Assembly (NCBI GenBank): GCA_017983775.1
Contig: JAGOAT010000003.1
Location: 1-43,410 of the forward strand
Length of the DNA: 43,410 nt
Reading direction: 5' to 3'
Origin: Candidatus Saccharibacteria bacterium
Lineage (GTDB): Bacteria > Patescibacteriota > Saccharimonadia > JAGOAT01
Shown here piece after piece: positions 31,281 to 40,810 of this stretch (its first letter is position 1; each line of letters starts with the position of its first letter). A program made the translations under genes and the position numbers. Under the pieces are notes generated by a model, which saw only the letters and a list, made by a program, of their open reading frames with translations, was not told the origin of the DNA and made no database searches.

Positions 31281-32160
31281 CTCTGTCAATCTGACAAAAA
31301 TCTATGGTGACCAGAAAGTACTAAATCGAATCAATCTGGCTATCCCTGATAATTCAATCTATGGCCTAGTTGGGCCAAATGGTGCGGGAAAAACCACCCT
31401 ACTATCCATCATGGCAGGTCTTCGGGATCAGACATCTGGAAAACTAATCCTAGAAATTGACCGCAGAGATATTGCAATCTGCCCCGACATACCAGTTTTT
31501 GAGCCCTGGCTAAATAGTCAAGAAACACTTCAGCTAGCAAGCCGACTCAGTCAAGTACCTCTAGACCAAGATAGAGCCTACCAACTACTTGAGATGGTAG
31601 GTCTCAACGTAGACGACAAAAAATACGTAGGTAGCTATTCTCGTCGTATGACTCAACGCTTGGCTCTAGCTTCAGTGCTTGCTGGGAACCCAAGACTGAT
31701 AATCCTTGATGAACCAAGCTCTTCACTTGACCCCCAGGGTAGATCTGATATTCTCAGCATAATCCGCAAAATGTCATCCCAATCTACCGTTGTTTTTTCA
31801 AGTCACAATCTAAGTGATGTCCAAGAAATCTGTGACAAGATTGGAGTGCTCAATCAGGGCAAATTGATCTATCAAGGAGACCTTCGGAGCTTACTCAAAA
31901 ATCAAATCAAGCCAAGCTGGAAATTGACTGTCAAGGATCAACCAAAGAACTTCGAGAGACTTCTCAAGCAATCAGGCTATCTCGATAAAGTAGAAAAAAT
32001 TACCAAAAATATCTACAAAATTAGTGCCAATTCGATAGATCGGGTAGAAAAACAACTTCCTATGATACTATCTGCCAATCAAGCATCTCTGGTTGCCTTT
32101 GAGCCTGTTGACAATCTGGAGCAAGCTTTTTTTGATCTGATATCAGGGGCAAGCCAATGA
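31270..32160 (+). CDS. ABC transporter ATP-binding protein (YxlF-like)
   Basis: A 296-residue ATPase: Walker A GPNGAGKTT (about 37), Walker B RLIILDEPSSSLDPQG, H-loop FSSHNLSD. The signature region reads YSRRMTQRLALASVLAG where LSGGQ is expected, a divergent form that may slow or alter the ATP cycle. A C-terminal regulatory domain of about 90 residues follows. It pairs with the permease overlapping by 4 nt. Likely an exporter of an unknown compound. Confidence 0.88.
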   Translation: MIVSSVNLTKIYGDQKVLNRINLAIPDNSIYGLVGPNGAGKTTLLSIMAGLRDQTSGKLILEIDRRDIAICPDIPVFEPWLNSQETLQLASRLSQVPLDQDRAYQLLEMVGLNVDDKKYVGSYSRRMTQRLALASVLAGNPRLIILDEPSSSLDPQGRSDILSIIRKMSSQSTVVFSSHNLSDVQEICDKIGVLNQGKLIYQGDLRSLLKNQIKPSWKLTVKDQPKNFERLLKQSGYLDKVEKITKNIYKISANSIDRVEKQLPMILSANQASLVAFEPVDNLEQAFFDLISGASQ

Positions 32161-32909
32161 ATCTTTGGAGACTGGAAATACTTAGGCTGTTAAGAACCCG
32201 GTTCTGGCTTGCTTTATTCACACCATTCCTAGTTTTTGGCCTGCTTGGACCAGTGATGGCCTATTATTTATCAGATATTCTCAGTTCTGCTAGTACAAAC
32301 ATCACAATCATTGTAGCTGAGGCTCAACCTATGGATGGCTTTAGCAACTATATCAACAATGCTTTTCAGATCGGACTACTTGTAGCGATTATCATCGGCG
32401 CATCCGCCCTAGCTATTGATACAAACCCTAGCCTGAGTATATTCTATCGCTCAAGAGCAGGTTTAAATCCAGCTCGCTTAATCCTTCCCCGTTATGGCAT
32501 AGTTAGTTTGGCTACTATCTTAGCCTTTGATCTCGGTATCTTGGCCTGCTGGTATCAAACAAATATTTTATTGGGCTCAGTCGAGTGGCAAGATATTCTG
32601 ATAGGTACTCTATTGATCAACCTGTATCTGGGATACTCTCTCTCAGTCTTGAGTCTTTCTACTACCCTTGTCAAGAGTACCAAAGCTAGTGTCGGTATTA
32701 GTCTAATTATCCTACTCAGTATGCCAATCCTTGGGATGATTAAGCAGGTCAGTGATTGGCTACCATCGAGCCTGGTAGGAAGTTTAGTATCTATTGCTAG
32801 CGATAAATCAACACCCTCTGACTACTATCCAGCGAGTCTTGTTGCGATCGTCCTAATACCCATCCTACTATGGACTTCGGTCACTTTATTCAAGAAAAGG
32901 TCTATATAG
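32157..32909 (+). CDS. ABC transporter permease (YxlG-like)
   Basis: A 250-residue membrane protein with six predicted helices (about 15-38, 72-92, 112-135, 150-172, 180-198, 222-243), ABC-2 type fold. It starts inside the stop region of the ATPase gene (ATGA overlap). Ends 25 bp before the convergent gene at 32935. Confidence 0.82.
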   Translation: MNLWRLEILRLLRTRFWLALFTPFLVFGLLGPVMAYYLSDILSSASTNITIIVAEAQPMDGFSNYINNAFQIGLLVAIIIGASALAIDTNPSLSIFYRSRAGLNPARLILPRYGIVSLATILAFDLGILACWYQTNILLGSVEWQDILIGTLLINLYLGYSLSVLSLSTTLVKSTKASVGISLIILLSMPILGMIKQVSDWLPSSLVGSLVSIASDKSTPSDYYPASLVAIVLIPILLWTSVTLFKKRSI

Positions 32910-32934
32910 CCATCATAGGCGTCAAAGTAGATGA

Positions 32935-33141
32935 TCAATTACCTAGGTTTGTAAATATCCCCACTGCCAATTCTGCCCAAATATAAGCAAGTACCAAGGT
33001 ACCCATGATCAGGGTTAATATCCGGAGAGATTTTCTGTGTAAATTATCAAATATCACAAAAATCATCAACCCAAAACAGGTAAGTAATCCAATTGCTGCA
33101 ACAAAATCTATAATCGTCCAGCTAAATTGATCAATAATCAT
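32935..33141 (-). CDS. Small two-helix membrane protein
   Basis: A 68-residue protein with two hydrophobic stretches (about 10-32 and 40-60) separated by DNLHRKSLRI, ending YIWAELAVGIFTNLGN. This WxxLAVGI ending is seen in a widespread family of small uncharacterised membrane proteins. TAATAT (33153-33148) ends 6 nt before the ATG, a pattern shared by several genes here. Its 5' side is 18 bp from a MITE-like repeat. Confidence 0.6.
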   Translation of the reverse strand: MIIDQFSWTIIDFVAAIGLLTCFGLMIFVIFDNLHRKSLRILTLIMGTLVLAYIWAELAVGIFTNLGN

Positions 33142-33158
33142 AAACTTATATTAACAGC

Positions 33159-33324
33159 TATAGCCGGCCCTAACCAAAACCTGTTCGCTTGGGAGTGATA
33201 GATTATAGATCTAGAATTGTTGTTATTGTGATAAATCATATATGTAGATAGGATGAGAAGTAATATGACAGTTATGTACCGTAAGATACAGTCAAAGGTA
33301 TGGGTTTTGTTTTCGGGGGCTATA
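33159..33324. mobile_element. MITE-like repeat, copy C
   Basis: Left end TATAGCCGGCCCTAACC, right end on the other strand TATAGCCCCCGAAAAC; same orientation as copy A, same 166-bp length and nearly identical interior from CCTGTTCGCTTGGGAGTGAT onward. It fills most of the gap between the small membrane protein and the dioxygenase gene. Confidence 0.8.
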
Positions 33325-33386
33325 TCTAGACTCTAGCTAGCTAGAAGTGTAAGCTGATACTATAAGACTACCCCAAGGAAACACCA

Positions 33387-34193
33387 ATGAATAAGCTCAA
33401 ATCACTAGAATCAACACTCAAACCTAGCCCCAAAATGCCTGTTTTATTTGTCGGTCATGGCAACCCAATGAATGCAATACTTGATAATGATATCACCCAT
33501 CAATGGTCAAGGGTCGGCAAAAACTTACCAGAAGCCCAAGCTTTTGTCGTGATTAGTGCTCACTGGTATACCAAAGGTACCCATATAACTGATGCTCCCA
33601 AGCAACCAATCATCTACGATTTCTATGGTTTCCCAGATGAATTGTATAAGGTTCAATATGATGCCAATGGCGACCCTGATATTGCTAATCAACTGAGAAA
33701 TGCTTTTTTACACTATGAGGCCCAACTTGACAGTTCCTGGGGGCTAGATCATGGTACATGGTCGGTGATGAAACATCTTGCTCCTAAGCCTACAGTCCCT
33801 ATTCTCCAGATTAGCCTAGATATCAATCAGACTAGAGAGCAAGTAGTAGAATCATTTGAGGACTTACGCCACCTGCGTGAAAGAGGAGTGATCTTTATCG
33901 GTAGTGGTAATATCATTCACAATTTGCGACTACTCAATTGGGGAGGCGAGGCCTTTGATTGGGCAGAGGAATTTGACCAAAAAATAACCAATCGTATTAG
34001 TGGGCATGACCTCAAGGGCTTAATCAATCCCTACAAAATTACTCCGACAGCCAATCAGGCAGTGGAGTCGGATGATCATTATCGTCCAATGTTGGCTGTG
34101 ATGTCCTTACTAGATCAGCACGAGGAACTAAGCTATTTCAATCAAGTGATAGATATGGGCAGTGTTGGTATGCGCTCATTTATCACTATTTGA
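33387..34193 (+). CDS. ygiD: 4,5-DOPA dioxygenase extradiol-like enzyme (LigB/YgiD family)
   Basis: A 268-residue class III extradiol dioxygenase. The zinc/iron ligands are the His of VGHGNPMNAI (about 23), the His of ISAHWYTKG (about 60) and the His within GSGNIIHNLRLLNW (about 180); SDDHYRPMLAVMSLL is the closing conserved block. Relatives open the ring of DOPA or similar catechols using oxygen. The natural substrate of most bacterial members is unknown. AAGGA is 8 nt before the ATG. It stands alone. An oxygen-using enzyme fits with Ni-SOD and multicopper oxidase elsewhere in the window. Confidence 0.88.
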   Translation: MNKLKSLESTLKPSPKMPVLFVGHGNPMNAILDNDITHQWSRVGKNLPEAQAFVVISAHWYTKGTHITDAPKQPIIYDFYGFPDELYKVQYDANGDPDIANQLRNAFLHYEAQLDSSWGLDHGTWSVMKHLAPKPTVPILQISLDINQTREQVVESFEDLRHLRERGVIFIGSGNIIHNLRLLNWGGEAFDWAEEFDQKITNRISGHDLKGLINPYKITPTANQAVESDDHYRPMLAVMSLLDQHEELSYFNQVIDMGSVGMRSFITI

Positions 34194-34309
34194 TTAGAAT
34201 AAGCAAAAATATCCTGACTTGAGATCAACTATTGTAAAGTCCAAGTCTTCTGCTATAATAGTATAAGCTATAAACAATTAAGCGAATAAAAATAAACAAA
34301 AGGAGAAAA

Positions 34310-34975
34310 ATGGATATCAATCTAGATGAAATTAGGAATATTTCTGATCTAGCGCTAATACCTGTCCTATCTATGATAGTTTATGGTTTCAGCATGCTCA
34401 GAGGCAAGAGTAAGCCAGAGCGGATGACGAGATTTTTGTTTTGGCTATCAACATTACCTGGTTTGTACAATTTAATATCAACAGACTATGATAATGATTG
34501 GAGATACTCAGCCTTGCTAATAATCTTCTCTGCAATGAATCTGATAATCTTTTTAATGAGTACCAAGTATGGAGTGGGTGGCAAAAGCCTTATCGATAAA
34601 GCTTGTTTTTTGGTAGCAATATCTTTGGGTGGACTATCTCTAGCCCTTCAGGACACTAGCTCAATAATCCTAGCAAATACATTAGCAGCTAGTTCGCTCT
34701 TGGTAGCATTTATCCCAACTTTTATCAAAACATGGAAGAGGCCATCCACGGAAGGTTCTTGGTTCTATATCATCCAAACACTCGGCTGGATGCTTAATAT
34801 TTCACTGACTTCATATATGGTACTCGAGAATCTGATATTCCCTAGCGTGATGATGTTGATAAATCTAACTATGCTGATTATTATCAATAAGACAAAGGTT
34901 TTCGGGATACTAAGCTCTACAAGCTCAAGGTCTACTATTACAAAAAGTACAAAATTGTCCAGTAAACTGACTTAG
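34310..34975 (+). CDS. Membrane protein with seven helices, PQ-loop-like
   Basis: A 221-residue protein with about seven hydrophobic segments in two halves. KPERMTRFLFWLSTLPGLYN and RPSTEGSWFYIIQTLGWMLN each follow a basic loop, an arrangement that recalls PQ-loop/SWEET-like carriers, though the PQ dipeptide is absent. The C-terminal 25 residues are Ser/Thr/Lys rich. AAAAGGAG stands 4 nt before the ATG. Function unknown. Ends where dispersed repeats begin. Confidence 0.65.
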   Translation: MDINLDEIRNISDLALIPVLSMIVYGFSMLRGKSKPERMTRFLFWLSTLPGLYNLISTDYDNDWRYSALLIIFSAMNLIIFLMSTKYGVGGKSLIDKACFLVAISLGGLSLALQDTSSIILANTLAASSLLVAFIPTFIKTWKRPSTEGSWFYIIQTLGWMLNISLTSYMVLENLIFPSVMMLINLTMLIIINKTKVFGILSSTSSRSTITKSTKLSSKLT

Positions 34976-35124
34976 CCTGAAGGTCACCACCCTGAATTGG
35001 CTTATGGTAAATTCACATCCATACTAGGTCTCCCGTATTGTCCTGTGGGCAATCAGAGGATGATCTTGCCTAATCACCTTCCAAATTTTCTCAAGCCTAG
35101 CCTAATCATGCTCCAAATATTACC

Positions 35125-35250
35125 ACTCCCCTCTCGTCATCTTCGAAAATCCTCCTCAACCCCGTCATACTCCAAGTCTACCCCACGCTACTGTCAACAA
35201 ACACAAGCTCCCAACCCGTCATCTTCCAAGTCTCTGTAGCCCCACCCGTA
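35125..35250. repeat. GTCATCCTCC-type dispersed repeats, clustered partial copies
   Basis: Three partial units in one orientation: CTCGTCATCTTCGAAAATCC, CCCCGTCATACTCCAAGTCT and ACCCGTCATCTTCCAAGTCT. They fill the gap between the membrane protein and the copper operon; the ATG frame at 34997-35239 overlaps them and is not a gene. Confidence 0.5.
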
Positions 35251-35277
35251 ATATCCAGATCCAGTAATATTATAGAC

Positions 35278-35307
35278 TTGCGTTAATACCCCCTGGGGGT
35301 ATACAAT
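35278..35307 (+). promoter_or_regulatory. Copper-operon promoter with CsoR-type operator
   Basis: TTGCGT (35278-35283) and TACAAT (35302-35307) are 18 bp apart, and ATACCCCCTGGGGGTAT (35286-35302), a perfect palindrome of the TACCCC...GGGGTA class bound by CsoR-family repressors, fills the spacer. The repressor gene begins 6 nt after the -10 box. Confidence 0.9.
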
Positions 35308-35313
35308 CTAATT

Positions 35314-35595
35314 ATGATTACATCTATCAAAAAACGCGCTATCCATAGATCAAGAATAATAGAAGGACAATTCAAGGGTCTAGTAAGGGCAATTGAAAAA
35401 GAAGAATACTGTATAGATATCCTGACACAAAGCCTAGCAATCCAGCAATCATTACGCTCTCTCAACAAATTAATACTAGAAAATCACATGGAAACACACC
35501 TGAAAGAAAACATGCAACAAGATGACATATTGACTCAACAAAAAGCAATCCAAGACATGTTACGCATTTATGACCTAACAAATATCAGAGGTTAA
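35314..35595 (+). CDS. csoR: CsoR/RcnR-family metal-responsive repressor
   Basis: A 93-residue all-helical repressor (DUF156 family): RIIEGQFKGLVRAIEKEEYC at helix 1-2, then NHMETHLKE. Metal ligands by spacing are Cys33, His58 and His62. CsoR proper has Cys-His-Cys at the same 25 and 4 residue spacing; Cys-His-His is the RcnR (Ni/Co) pattern. Yet the downstream genes are for copper, and the operator is CsoR-like. It binds DNA without metal and releases it when metal binds. Likely represses its own operon. Start codon 6 nt after the -10: leaderless. Three bp before the CopB gene. Confidence 0.9.
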   Translation: MITSIKKRAIHRSRIIEGQFKGLVRAIEKEEYCIDILTQSLAIQQSLRSLNKLILENHMETHLKENMQQDDILTQQKAIQDMLRIYDLTNIRG

Positions 35596-35598
35596 CCG

Positions 35599-37626
35599 AT
35601 GGATCACCACAGCCACCATAGCCATCAAGACCATCAAGGTACCCCCCATGCAAATCATCAAGATCATGATAAACACGCCGGTCACAACCCCGAGATGTTC
35701 AAGAGAAAATTTTGGCTATCATTAGTATTCACCCTACCTGTTCTCTATTTCTCGCAAACTATACAAGATTTATTGAGCTACAAAGCACCTAGTTTTATAG
35801 GAAGCGAATATATCCCAGCTATTTTTGGCATAATTATATTCCTCTATGGTGGACTGGTTTTTCTCAAGAGTGCAAAGATAGAAATTGCCAATCGTCAACC
35901 TGGCATGATGACACTTATCTCACTAGCAATCAGTGTTGCCTTTGTCTATAGCTCACTAATCACCCTCAAGATTGTTGAAGGAATGGACTTCTGGTGGGAA
36001 TTAGCTTCTTTGGTAACCATCATGTTACTCGGTCACTGGCTAGAAATGGCCTCAGTATCAAATGCACAAGGTGCTCTAAAGGAACTTGCAAAGTTGCTCC
36101 CCGACAAAGCCGATTTGTTAACAAAATCTGGCACAAAAAAAGTAGCTATTACAGAACTCAAGGTTGGTGATCGAGTTCTAATCCGCCCAGGCTCAAAAAT
36201 ACCGGTTGATGGTCTGGTGACCCAAGGTCAGTCCAAAGTTGACCAATCAATGCTCACAGGAGAATCCAAGCTTGTAGACAAAGCAATAGGTGATCAATTA
36301 GTAGCTGGTACAGTCAATGGTAGTGGCTCACTGAGGATGGAAGTAACCGGGATCGGCGACAATACAGCACTAGCCGGAATCATCAAACTAGTATCAGAAG
36401 CCCAGAACAGTAAATCCAAAACTCAAATTCTTGCTGACAGGGTCGCTGGATACCTTTTCTATATTGCTCTCATTGCAGCACTTATTACAGCTATTGGCTG
36501 GGCAATTGCTGGTCAGTCAAGTGGCTATATTTTGGAAAGAGTTGTAGCAGTACTGATCATCGCCTGTCCACATGCATTGGGCTTAGCAATCCCTTTGGTC
36601 ACAGCAATCTCAACTAGCAAGGCTGCTAATGCGGGCGTAATTGTTCGAAAACGCAGTGCCCTTGAATTGATACGCGTAGTTGATGTAATCCTGTTTGACA
36701 AAACAGGAACCCTGACTACTGGCAAGCAAGGAGTTGTAGAAATCATCGCTAATGACCAAGCAAAGCTTCTTGCTATTGCCGCTGGAGTCGAACAAGATTC
36801 TGAACATCCCATAGCAAAGGCTATTCTAGCAAAAGCCAAAGATATGAATATCAAGACAAAACCCGTTACCAACTTCAGCGCACTTGAGGGCAGAGGCGCA
36901 AAAGCACAGATTAACAATACAACATACTACTTAGGAGGCCCAAGACTATTGGAAGAACGGAAATTGATATTAGATATGACCCTACAATCAGCAGCTAGGC
37001 AAGCACATCAAAATGGCCAAACAATAGTATACTTGACGAATAACAAAACAATTCTTGGTGCCTTTATGATAGCTGATACTATTCGCAGCGAGTCAATACA
37101 GGCAATCAACTTATTGCAAAATGCTGGCAAGAAAGTTGCAATCGTCACTGGTGATTCAAAGGGTGTAGCAAAATGGGTTGCGAACAAACTTAATATTGAT
37201 CAATACTACGCTGAGGTATTACCAAAGAACAAATCTGATGTAGTCAAAAATATACAAGAAAGTGGCTCAAGGGTAGCTTTTGTTGGTGATGGCGTCAATG
37301 ATGCTCCAGCACTTACTCAGGCAGATGTCGGTATTGCTATTGGTGCGGGTACGGACGTTGCAATTGAATCAGCAGGTATAGTCCTTGCTAGTAGCAATCC
37401 TCAAGGAGTTAGCCAGATAATCAATTTGTCAAAAGCTACTTATCGAAAAATGCAACAGAACCTCATCTGGGCTACTGGTTATAACATTATTGCCATACCA
37501 CTTGCTGGAGGGGCATTAGCAAATCTAGGAATTATGCTCTCCCCTGCTGTAGGTGCAATCCTGATGTCATTATCGACCATCATAGTAGCCATCAATGCCC
37601 AGAGTCTAAAAAAACTCAAGATATGA
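35599..37626 (+). CDS. copB: Copper-exporting P-type ATPase, CopB (P1B-3) type
   Basis: A 675-residue pump. The N-terminus is His rich ([20 protein letters not shown], about 1-32) without a CxxC domain. Eight helices follow. The actuator has LTGES, the ion path helix has [12 protein letters not shown] (CPH, about residue 324, the mark of CopB and P1B-3 pumps), the phosphorylation site is FDKTGTLT (Asp about 367), HP locus SEHPIAKAI, and hinge [10 protein letters not shown]. It exports Cu(I)/Cu(II) or Ag(I) from the cytoplasm. Middle gene of the operon; its TGA overlaps the ATG of the oxidase. Confidence 0.95.
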   Translation: MDHHSHHSHQDHQGTPHANHQDHDKHAGHNPEMFKRKFWLSLVFTLPVLYFSQTIQDLLSYKAPSFIGSEYIPAIFGIIIFLYGGLVFLKSAKIEIANRQPGMMTLISLAISVAFVYSSLITLKIVEGMDFWWELASLVTIMLLGHWLEMASVSNAQGALKELAKLLPDKADLLTKSGTKKVAITELKVGDRVLIRPGSKIPVDGLVTQGQSKVDQSMLTGESKLVDKAIGDQLVAGTVNGSGSLRMEVTGIGDNTALAGIIKLVSEAQNSKSKTQILADRVAGYLFYIALIAALITAIGWAIAGQSSGYILERVVAVLIIACPHALGLAIPLVTAISTSKAANAGVIVRKRSALELIRVVDVILFDKTGTLTTGKQGVVEIIANDQAKLLAIAAGVEQDSEHPIAKAILAKAKDMNIKTKPVTNFSALEGRGAKAQINNTTYYLGGPRLLEERKLILDMTLQSAARQAHQNGQTIVYLTNNKTILGAFMIADTIRSESIQAINLLQNAGKKVAIVTGDSKGVAKWVANKLNIDQYYAEVLPKNKSDVVKNIQESGSRVAFVGDGVNDAPALTQADVGIAIGAGTDVAIESAGIVLASSNPQGVSQIINLSKATYRKMQQNLIWATGYNIIAIPLAGGALANLGIMLSPAVGAILMSLSTIIVAINAQSLKKLKI

Positions 37627-39092
37627 ATAAGCCTACCTATCGACAAAGACTGACTAAATCCGGAATTGCAATTATTGCCTTGCTAGTAATCATGATTGGA
37701 TGGCGTGAGTATAGTAAATCAATGACGACAAATGACCACGCCAAACAAAGATCCGATAATTATTCCAATCAGCTACAGGTACCCCCTCTGCTTGACTACA
37801 CCAAAGTAGATGGCATCAAACTATTTAATCTAAATGCTCAGAAAAGTACCTATCAATTCTCAGCTGATGCTATCTCAGAGACCTATGGATACAATGGTCC
37901 AATTCTTGGCCCAACCATCAGGGCAACCAGAGGAGATAAGCTAGATATCGCAGTGACCAACAACCTTGATGAGCAGACTACTTCACATTGGCATGGTGCA
38001 GTTGTCCCAGGAGATGCCGATGGTGGTATTCACAATATCATCAACCCAAATGAGACTTGGCATGCCAAGTTTACTGTCAGTCAGCCAGCAGCTACTCTTT
38101 GGTATCACCCCCACCAACACCAAGAAACAGCCAAGCAAGTCTACAACGGCCTAGGTGGTTTTTTGATCATAGATGATCAAGACTCTAGCTCGCTTGGACT
38201 ACCAACAAACTATGGAGTTGATGATATCCCCTTGGTAATTCAATCAAAAAAACTCGATCAGTCAGGTAAACTTGAGCCCTATCAAGTATCACACATGGAG
38301 CAAGCTCAAGGACTTGAAGGCAATACTATCATGCTAAATGCTCAAGTCAAGCCGTATCTCAATATTAGTACCAACTTAATCCGCCTAAGATTACTCAACG
38401 GCTCGAACAGTGATACTTACAATGTATCACTTAGTAGTGGTCAAGAATTTTATGTAATCGGAACCGATGGTGGACTACTCGAGCAACCAGTTAGCGTCAC
38501 TACACTAGAACTCACCACTGCAAAAAGATATGAGATACTAATCGACAGCTCCGCTATCACTGGTGATAACCCAGCACTAATGATTAACAACTCAGCTGAA
38601 CTATTATTCACCAAAAAAGAACAACTTACTGATAAGTATACCCTGCCTAACTCCCTTATAAAATTTGATGAACTCCCAAATGCAGAAATTGATCGAGACT
38701 TTGATCTAGGGATGTTGATGGGCAATCAAGATTCAATGATGAGTGGTAGAATGAACTTTGGGATCAATGATCAATCATTTGATAGTAATAGAATAAATTT
38801 CACAGTCAATGCTGACTCCCTGGAGTATTGGCGCATATACAATGATCCTTCTGGCATGAGCACAAATCATCCCTTTCATATTCATGCTACGCAATTCCAA
38901 ATCATCTCAATAAATCAGGAAAAACCACCAGATTTACTACGAGGATGGCATAATACAATAGATCTAAAACCTGGTGATGAAGTAGTATTGGCTGTTCCGT
39001 TTGCTGAGAACCTTTCGGGTACATATATGTATCACTGTCACATCCTAGAACACGAAGATGCCGGCATGATGGGACAGTTTCAGATACAATGA
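37623..39092 (+). CDS. Multicopper oxidase (CueO/laccase-like), membrane anchored
   Basis: A 489-residue three-cupredoxin oxidase. A basic start and one hydrophobic helix (about 13-28) anchor it outside the membrane. Copper motifs are in order: [28 protein letters not shown] and [15 protein letters not shown], giving the trinuclear and type 1 sites (Met axial ligand likely). A Met-rich stretch ([17 protein letters not shown]) near 365-385 is reminiscent of CueO copper-sensing segments. It oxidises Cu(I) to the less toxic Cu(II), or phenols, using oxygen. Overlaps the pump gene by 4 nt. No twin-arginine signal is visible. Confidence 0.93.
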   Translation: MNKPTYRQRLTKSGIAIIALLVIMIGWREYSKSMTTNDHAKQRSDNYSNQLQVPPLLDYTKVDGIKLFNLNAQKSTYQFSADAISETYGYNGPILGPTIRATRGDKLDIAVTNNLDEQTTSHWHGAVVPGDADGGIHNIINPNETWHAKFTVSQPAATLWYHPHQHQETAKQVYNGLGGFLIIDDQDSSSLGLPTNYGVDDIPLVIQSKKLDQSGKLEPYQVSHMEQAQGLEGNTIMLNAQVKPYLNISTNLIRLRLLNGSNSDTYNVSLSSGQEFYVIGTDGGLLEQPVSVTTLELTTAKRYEILIDSSAITGDNPALMINNSAELLFTKKEQLTDKYTLPNSLIKFDELPNAEIDRDFDLGMLMGNQDSMMSGRMNFGINDQSFDSNRINFTVNADSLEYWRIYNDPSGMSTNHPFHIHATQFQIISINQEKPPDLLRGWHNTIDLKPGDEVVLAVPFAENLSGTYMYHCHILEHEDAGMMGQFQIQ

Positions 39093-39179
39093 ACCATCAT
39101 TCATTGATAGGCCACCACCTCTTCACTGACATTGAGAGGGCAAAACCTGAGCCATTTTGAGCTGTCTTAAGGCAACAAT

Positions 39180-40745
39180 TCAATGCTTCACCAGGTATTC
39201 ACTCACTATCTCCAGAATCTTCCCCCCGTATTCATCCAGCTTTTGTTGACCAATGCCCTTAATCCCTGATAATGACTTAGGGTCGGTCGGATTAGTAGCA
39301 GCAATTAGCTTCAGGGTATTGTCACTCAATACAATATAGGCTGGGACTTCCTTAATTCTAGCCTGCTTTGTCCTCCAATTTTTCAGTGACTCAAAAAGCT
39401 CTGGATCATAATTATCAAGTAGCTTGTCCTCATCTGATTTCAATGCCACTTGAACTCTCTGATGAAGTTTACTGAGCTTGGATTGAGAGATCTTGACCAA
39501 TTCAGCCTGCGTAGCCCTCGATCTTTCAATCAGCTTTTGATCCAACTTCGCTACAACTGGGCTGACCTCCAATGCCCGATCATTGATTCCTCTGATATAT
39601 ACACCTTCTAGCGAGCGAACCCTAGACAGGGCTACATACCCCATACCTGGCTCAAATGATCTACCCAGATCTATCTCAGCTGCATCTAGACTCATACCTT
39701 GACTCTTATGGATAGTAATAGCCCAAGCTAACCTAAGTGGTAGCTGATTGATCTCAGCTACAGTCCTATCACCATCTTGCATCTTCCAACTAAATGGAGT
39801 CACGGTTATTTCCCTATTATTAGTCCTCACAATCGGATAATCCGCCGGATCAAATCCTATGACTCTACCTAAAGTACCATTATAATAACCTTCCGCTGGA
39901 TTGTTGGCGACAAACATCACCCTTGCCCCAATCTTTAGGTTTAATGTCTCAGGAGCAAGACAGCTAGCAACCATTGACTCAATCACCCGCTTGTTACCAT
40001 GGCTTTCTAGCTGGTAACTGACTTCTTCACCTCCAATCTGCCTTAGTTGATCTTGATTGATCTGATCGACTTGAGCATTGTGTGTGTAGAGTCGAGTGAC
40101 CAGCTGATTTTCGGGTAACTGATCTTCGATATACCGAGCATCCAGGCTACTAATATGATCTATCGTAACTGATTGATCTCGAATTGCATTGAGAATAACT
40201 AAGAGCCGATCATCTTCCTGACGATGTTGTTCAGCTAGGTAACAAATCTTTAGATTCATCCTCTCCCAAGCTTCTGATTCAAATACAAAACTGACTTGAC
40301 CCCTCCGATCGACTGGAGGCAACTGGAATAAATCCCCAGACAGAACTACCTGCAACCCGCCAAAAGGTTTATCATCCTCTCGTAACTCCGAACAAACCCG
40401 ATCAATTAAATCTAGTCTCTTACCGTCTAACATTGAGATCTCATCGATGATTAAGACTTTGGTTGACTTGAGACTTTTGACAAGCTTTGCTTTACTTTTC
40501 AATCTAATGATCTCTTGATCGGTCAACTGATCTGCTATGCCAATCCCCGACCAAGAATGGATGGTCATTCCTCCGAGGTGGGTAGCAGCTATCCCAGTAC
40601 TCGCTGTCACAGCTACTTTGATCTTATTTTTACGCAATATGCCGATAAACTTGTTGAGTACAAATGTCTTGCCACTCCCTGCCGCCCCAGTCAGATAGAC
40701 ATTGTGTCCTAGTAGCATTACATCTAGTGCCTGACTTTGTTTCAT
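39180..40745 (-). CDS. PIF1/RecD-like helicase with C-terminal HRDC domain
   Basis: A 521-residue SF1B helicase. Walker A GAAGSGKTF, motif Ia TASTGIAATHLGG, Walker B VLIIDEISMLD, motif III VVLSGDLFQLPPV, motif V/VI region AITIHKSQGMSLD and YVALSRVRSLEG are clear. An HRDC-like domain (about 450-515) ends with LSGIKGIGQQKLDEYGG. Helicases of this type unwind G-quadruplexes, forks or R-loops. An in-frame ATG at 40763 exists, but TATACT (40757-40752) lies between, 6 nt before the ATG at 40745, so the shorter form is chosen. Convergent with the multicopper oxidase, 87 bp apart. Confidence 0.9.
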   Translation of the reverse strand: MKQSQALDVMLLGHNVYLTGAAGSGKTFVLNKFIGILRKNKIKVAVTASTGIAATHLGGMTIHSWSGIGIADQLTDQEIIRLKSKAKLVKSLKSTKVLIIDEISMLDGKRLDLIDRVCSELREDDKPFGGLQVVLSGDLFQLPPVDRRGQVSFVFESEAWERMNLKICYLAEQHRQEDDRLLVILNAIRDQSVTIDHISSLDARYIEDQLPENQLVTRLYTHNAQVDQINQDQLRQIGGEEVSYQLESHGNKRVIESMVASCLAPETLNLKIGARVMFVANNPAEGYYNGTLGRVIGFDPADYPIVRTNNREITVTPFSWKMQDGDRTVAEINQLPLRLAWAITIHKSQGMSLDAAEIDLGRSFEPGMGYVALSRVRSLEGVYIRGINDRALEVSPVVAKLDQKLIERSRATQAELVKISQSKLSKLHQRVQVALKSDEDKLLDNYDPELFESLKNWRTKQARIKEVPAYIVLSDNTLKLIAATNPTDPKSLSGIKGIGQQKLDEYGGKILEIVSEYLVKH

Positions 40746-40810
40746 ACCTGTAGTATAACCCAACTTATCATATTAGCCCAAGCTGAATGATGCCTCCTCA
40801 GCTGACGGCC

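Noticed and set aside
13069-33324. Repeats considered as CRISPR
   Set aside because: Copies are 166 bp, kilobases apart and have transposon-like ends; there are no short direct repeats with regular spacers and no cas genes.
34997-35239. 80-codon open frame
   Set aside because: It is made of clustered GTCATC-type repeat units, has no ribosome site and no recognisable domain.
36525-36917. 130-codon frame opposite copB
   Set aside because: Antisense shadow of a strongly conserved P-type ATPase; its composition follows the complement of the CPH and DKTG regions.
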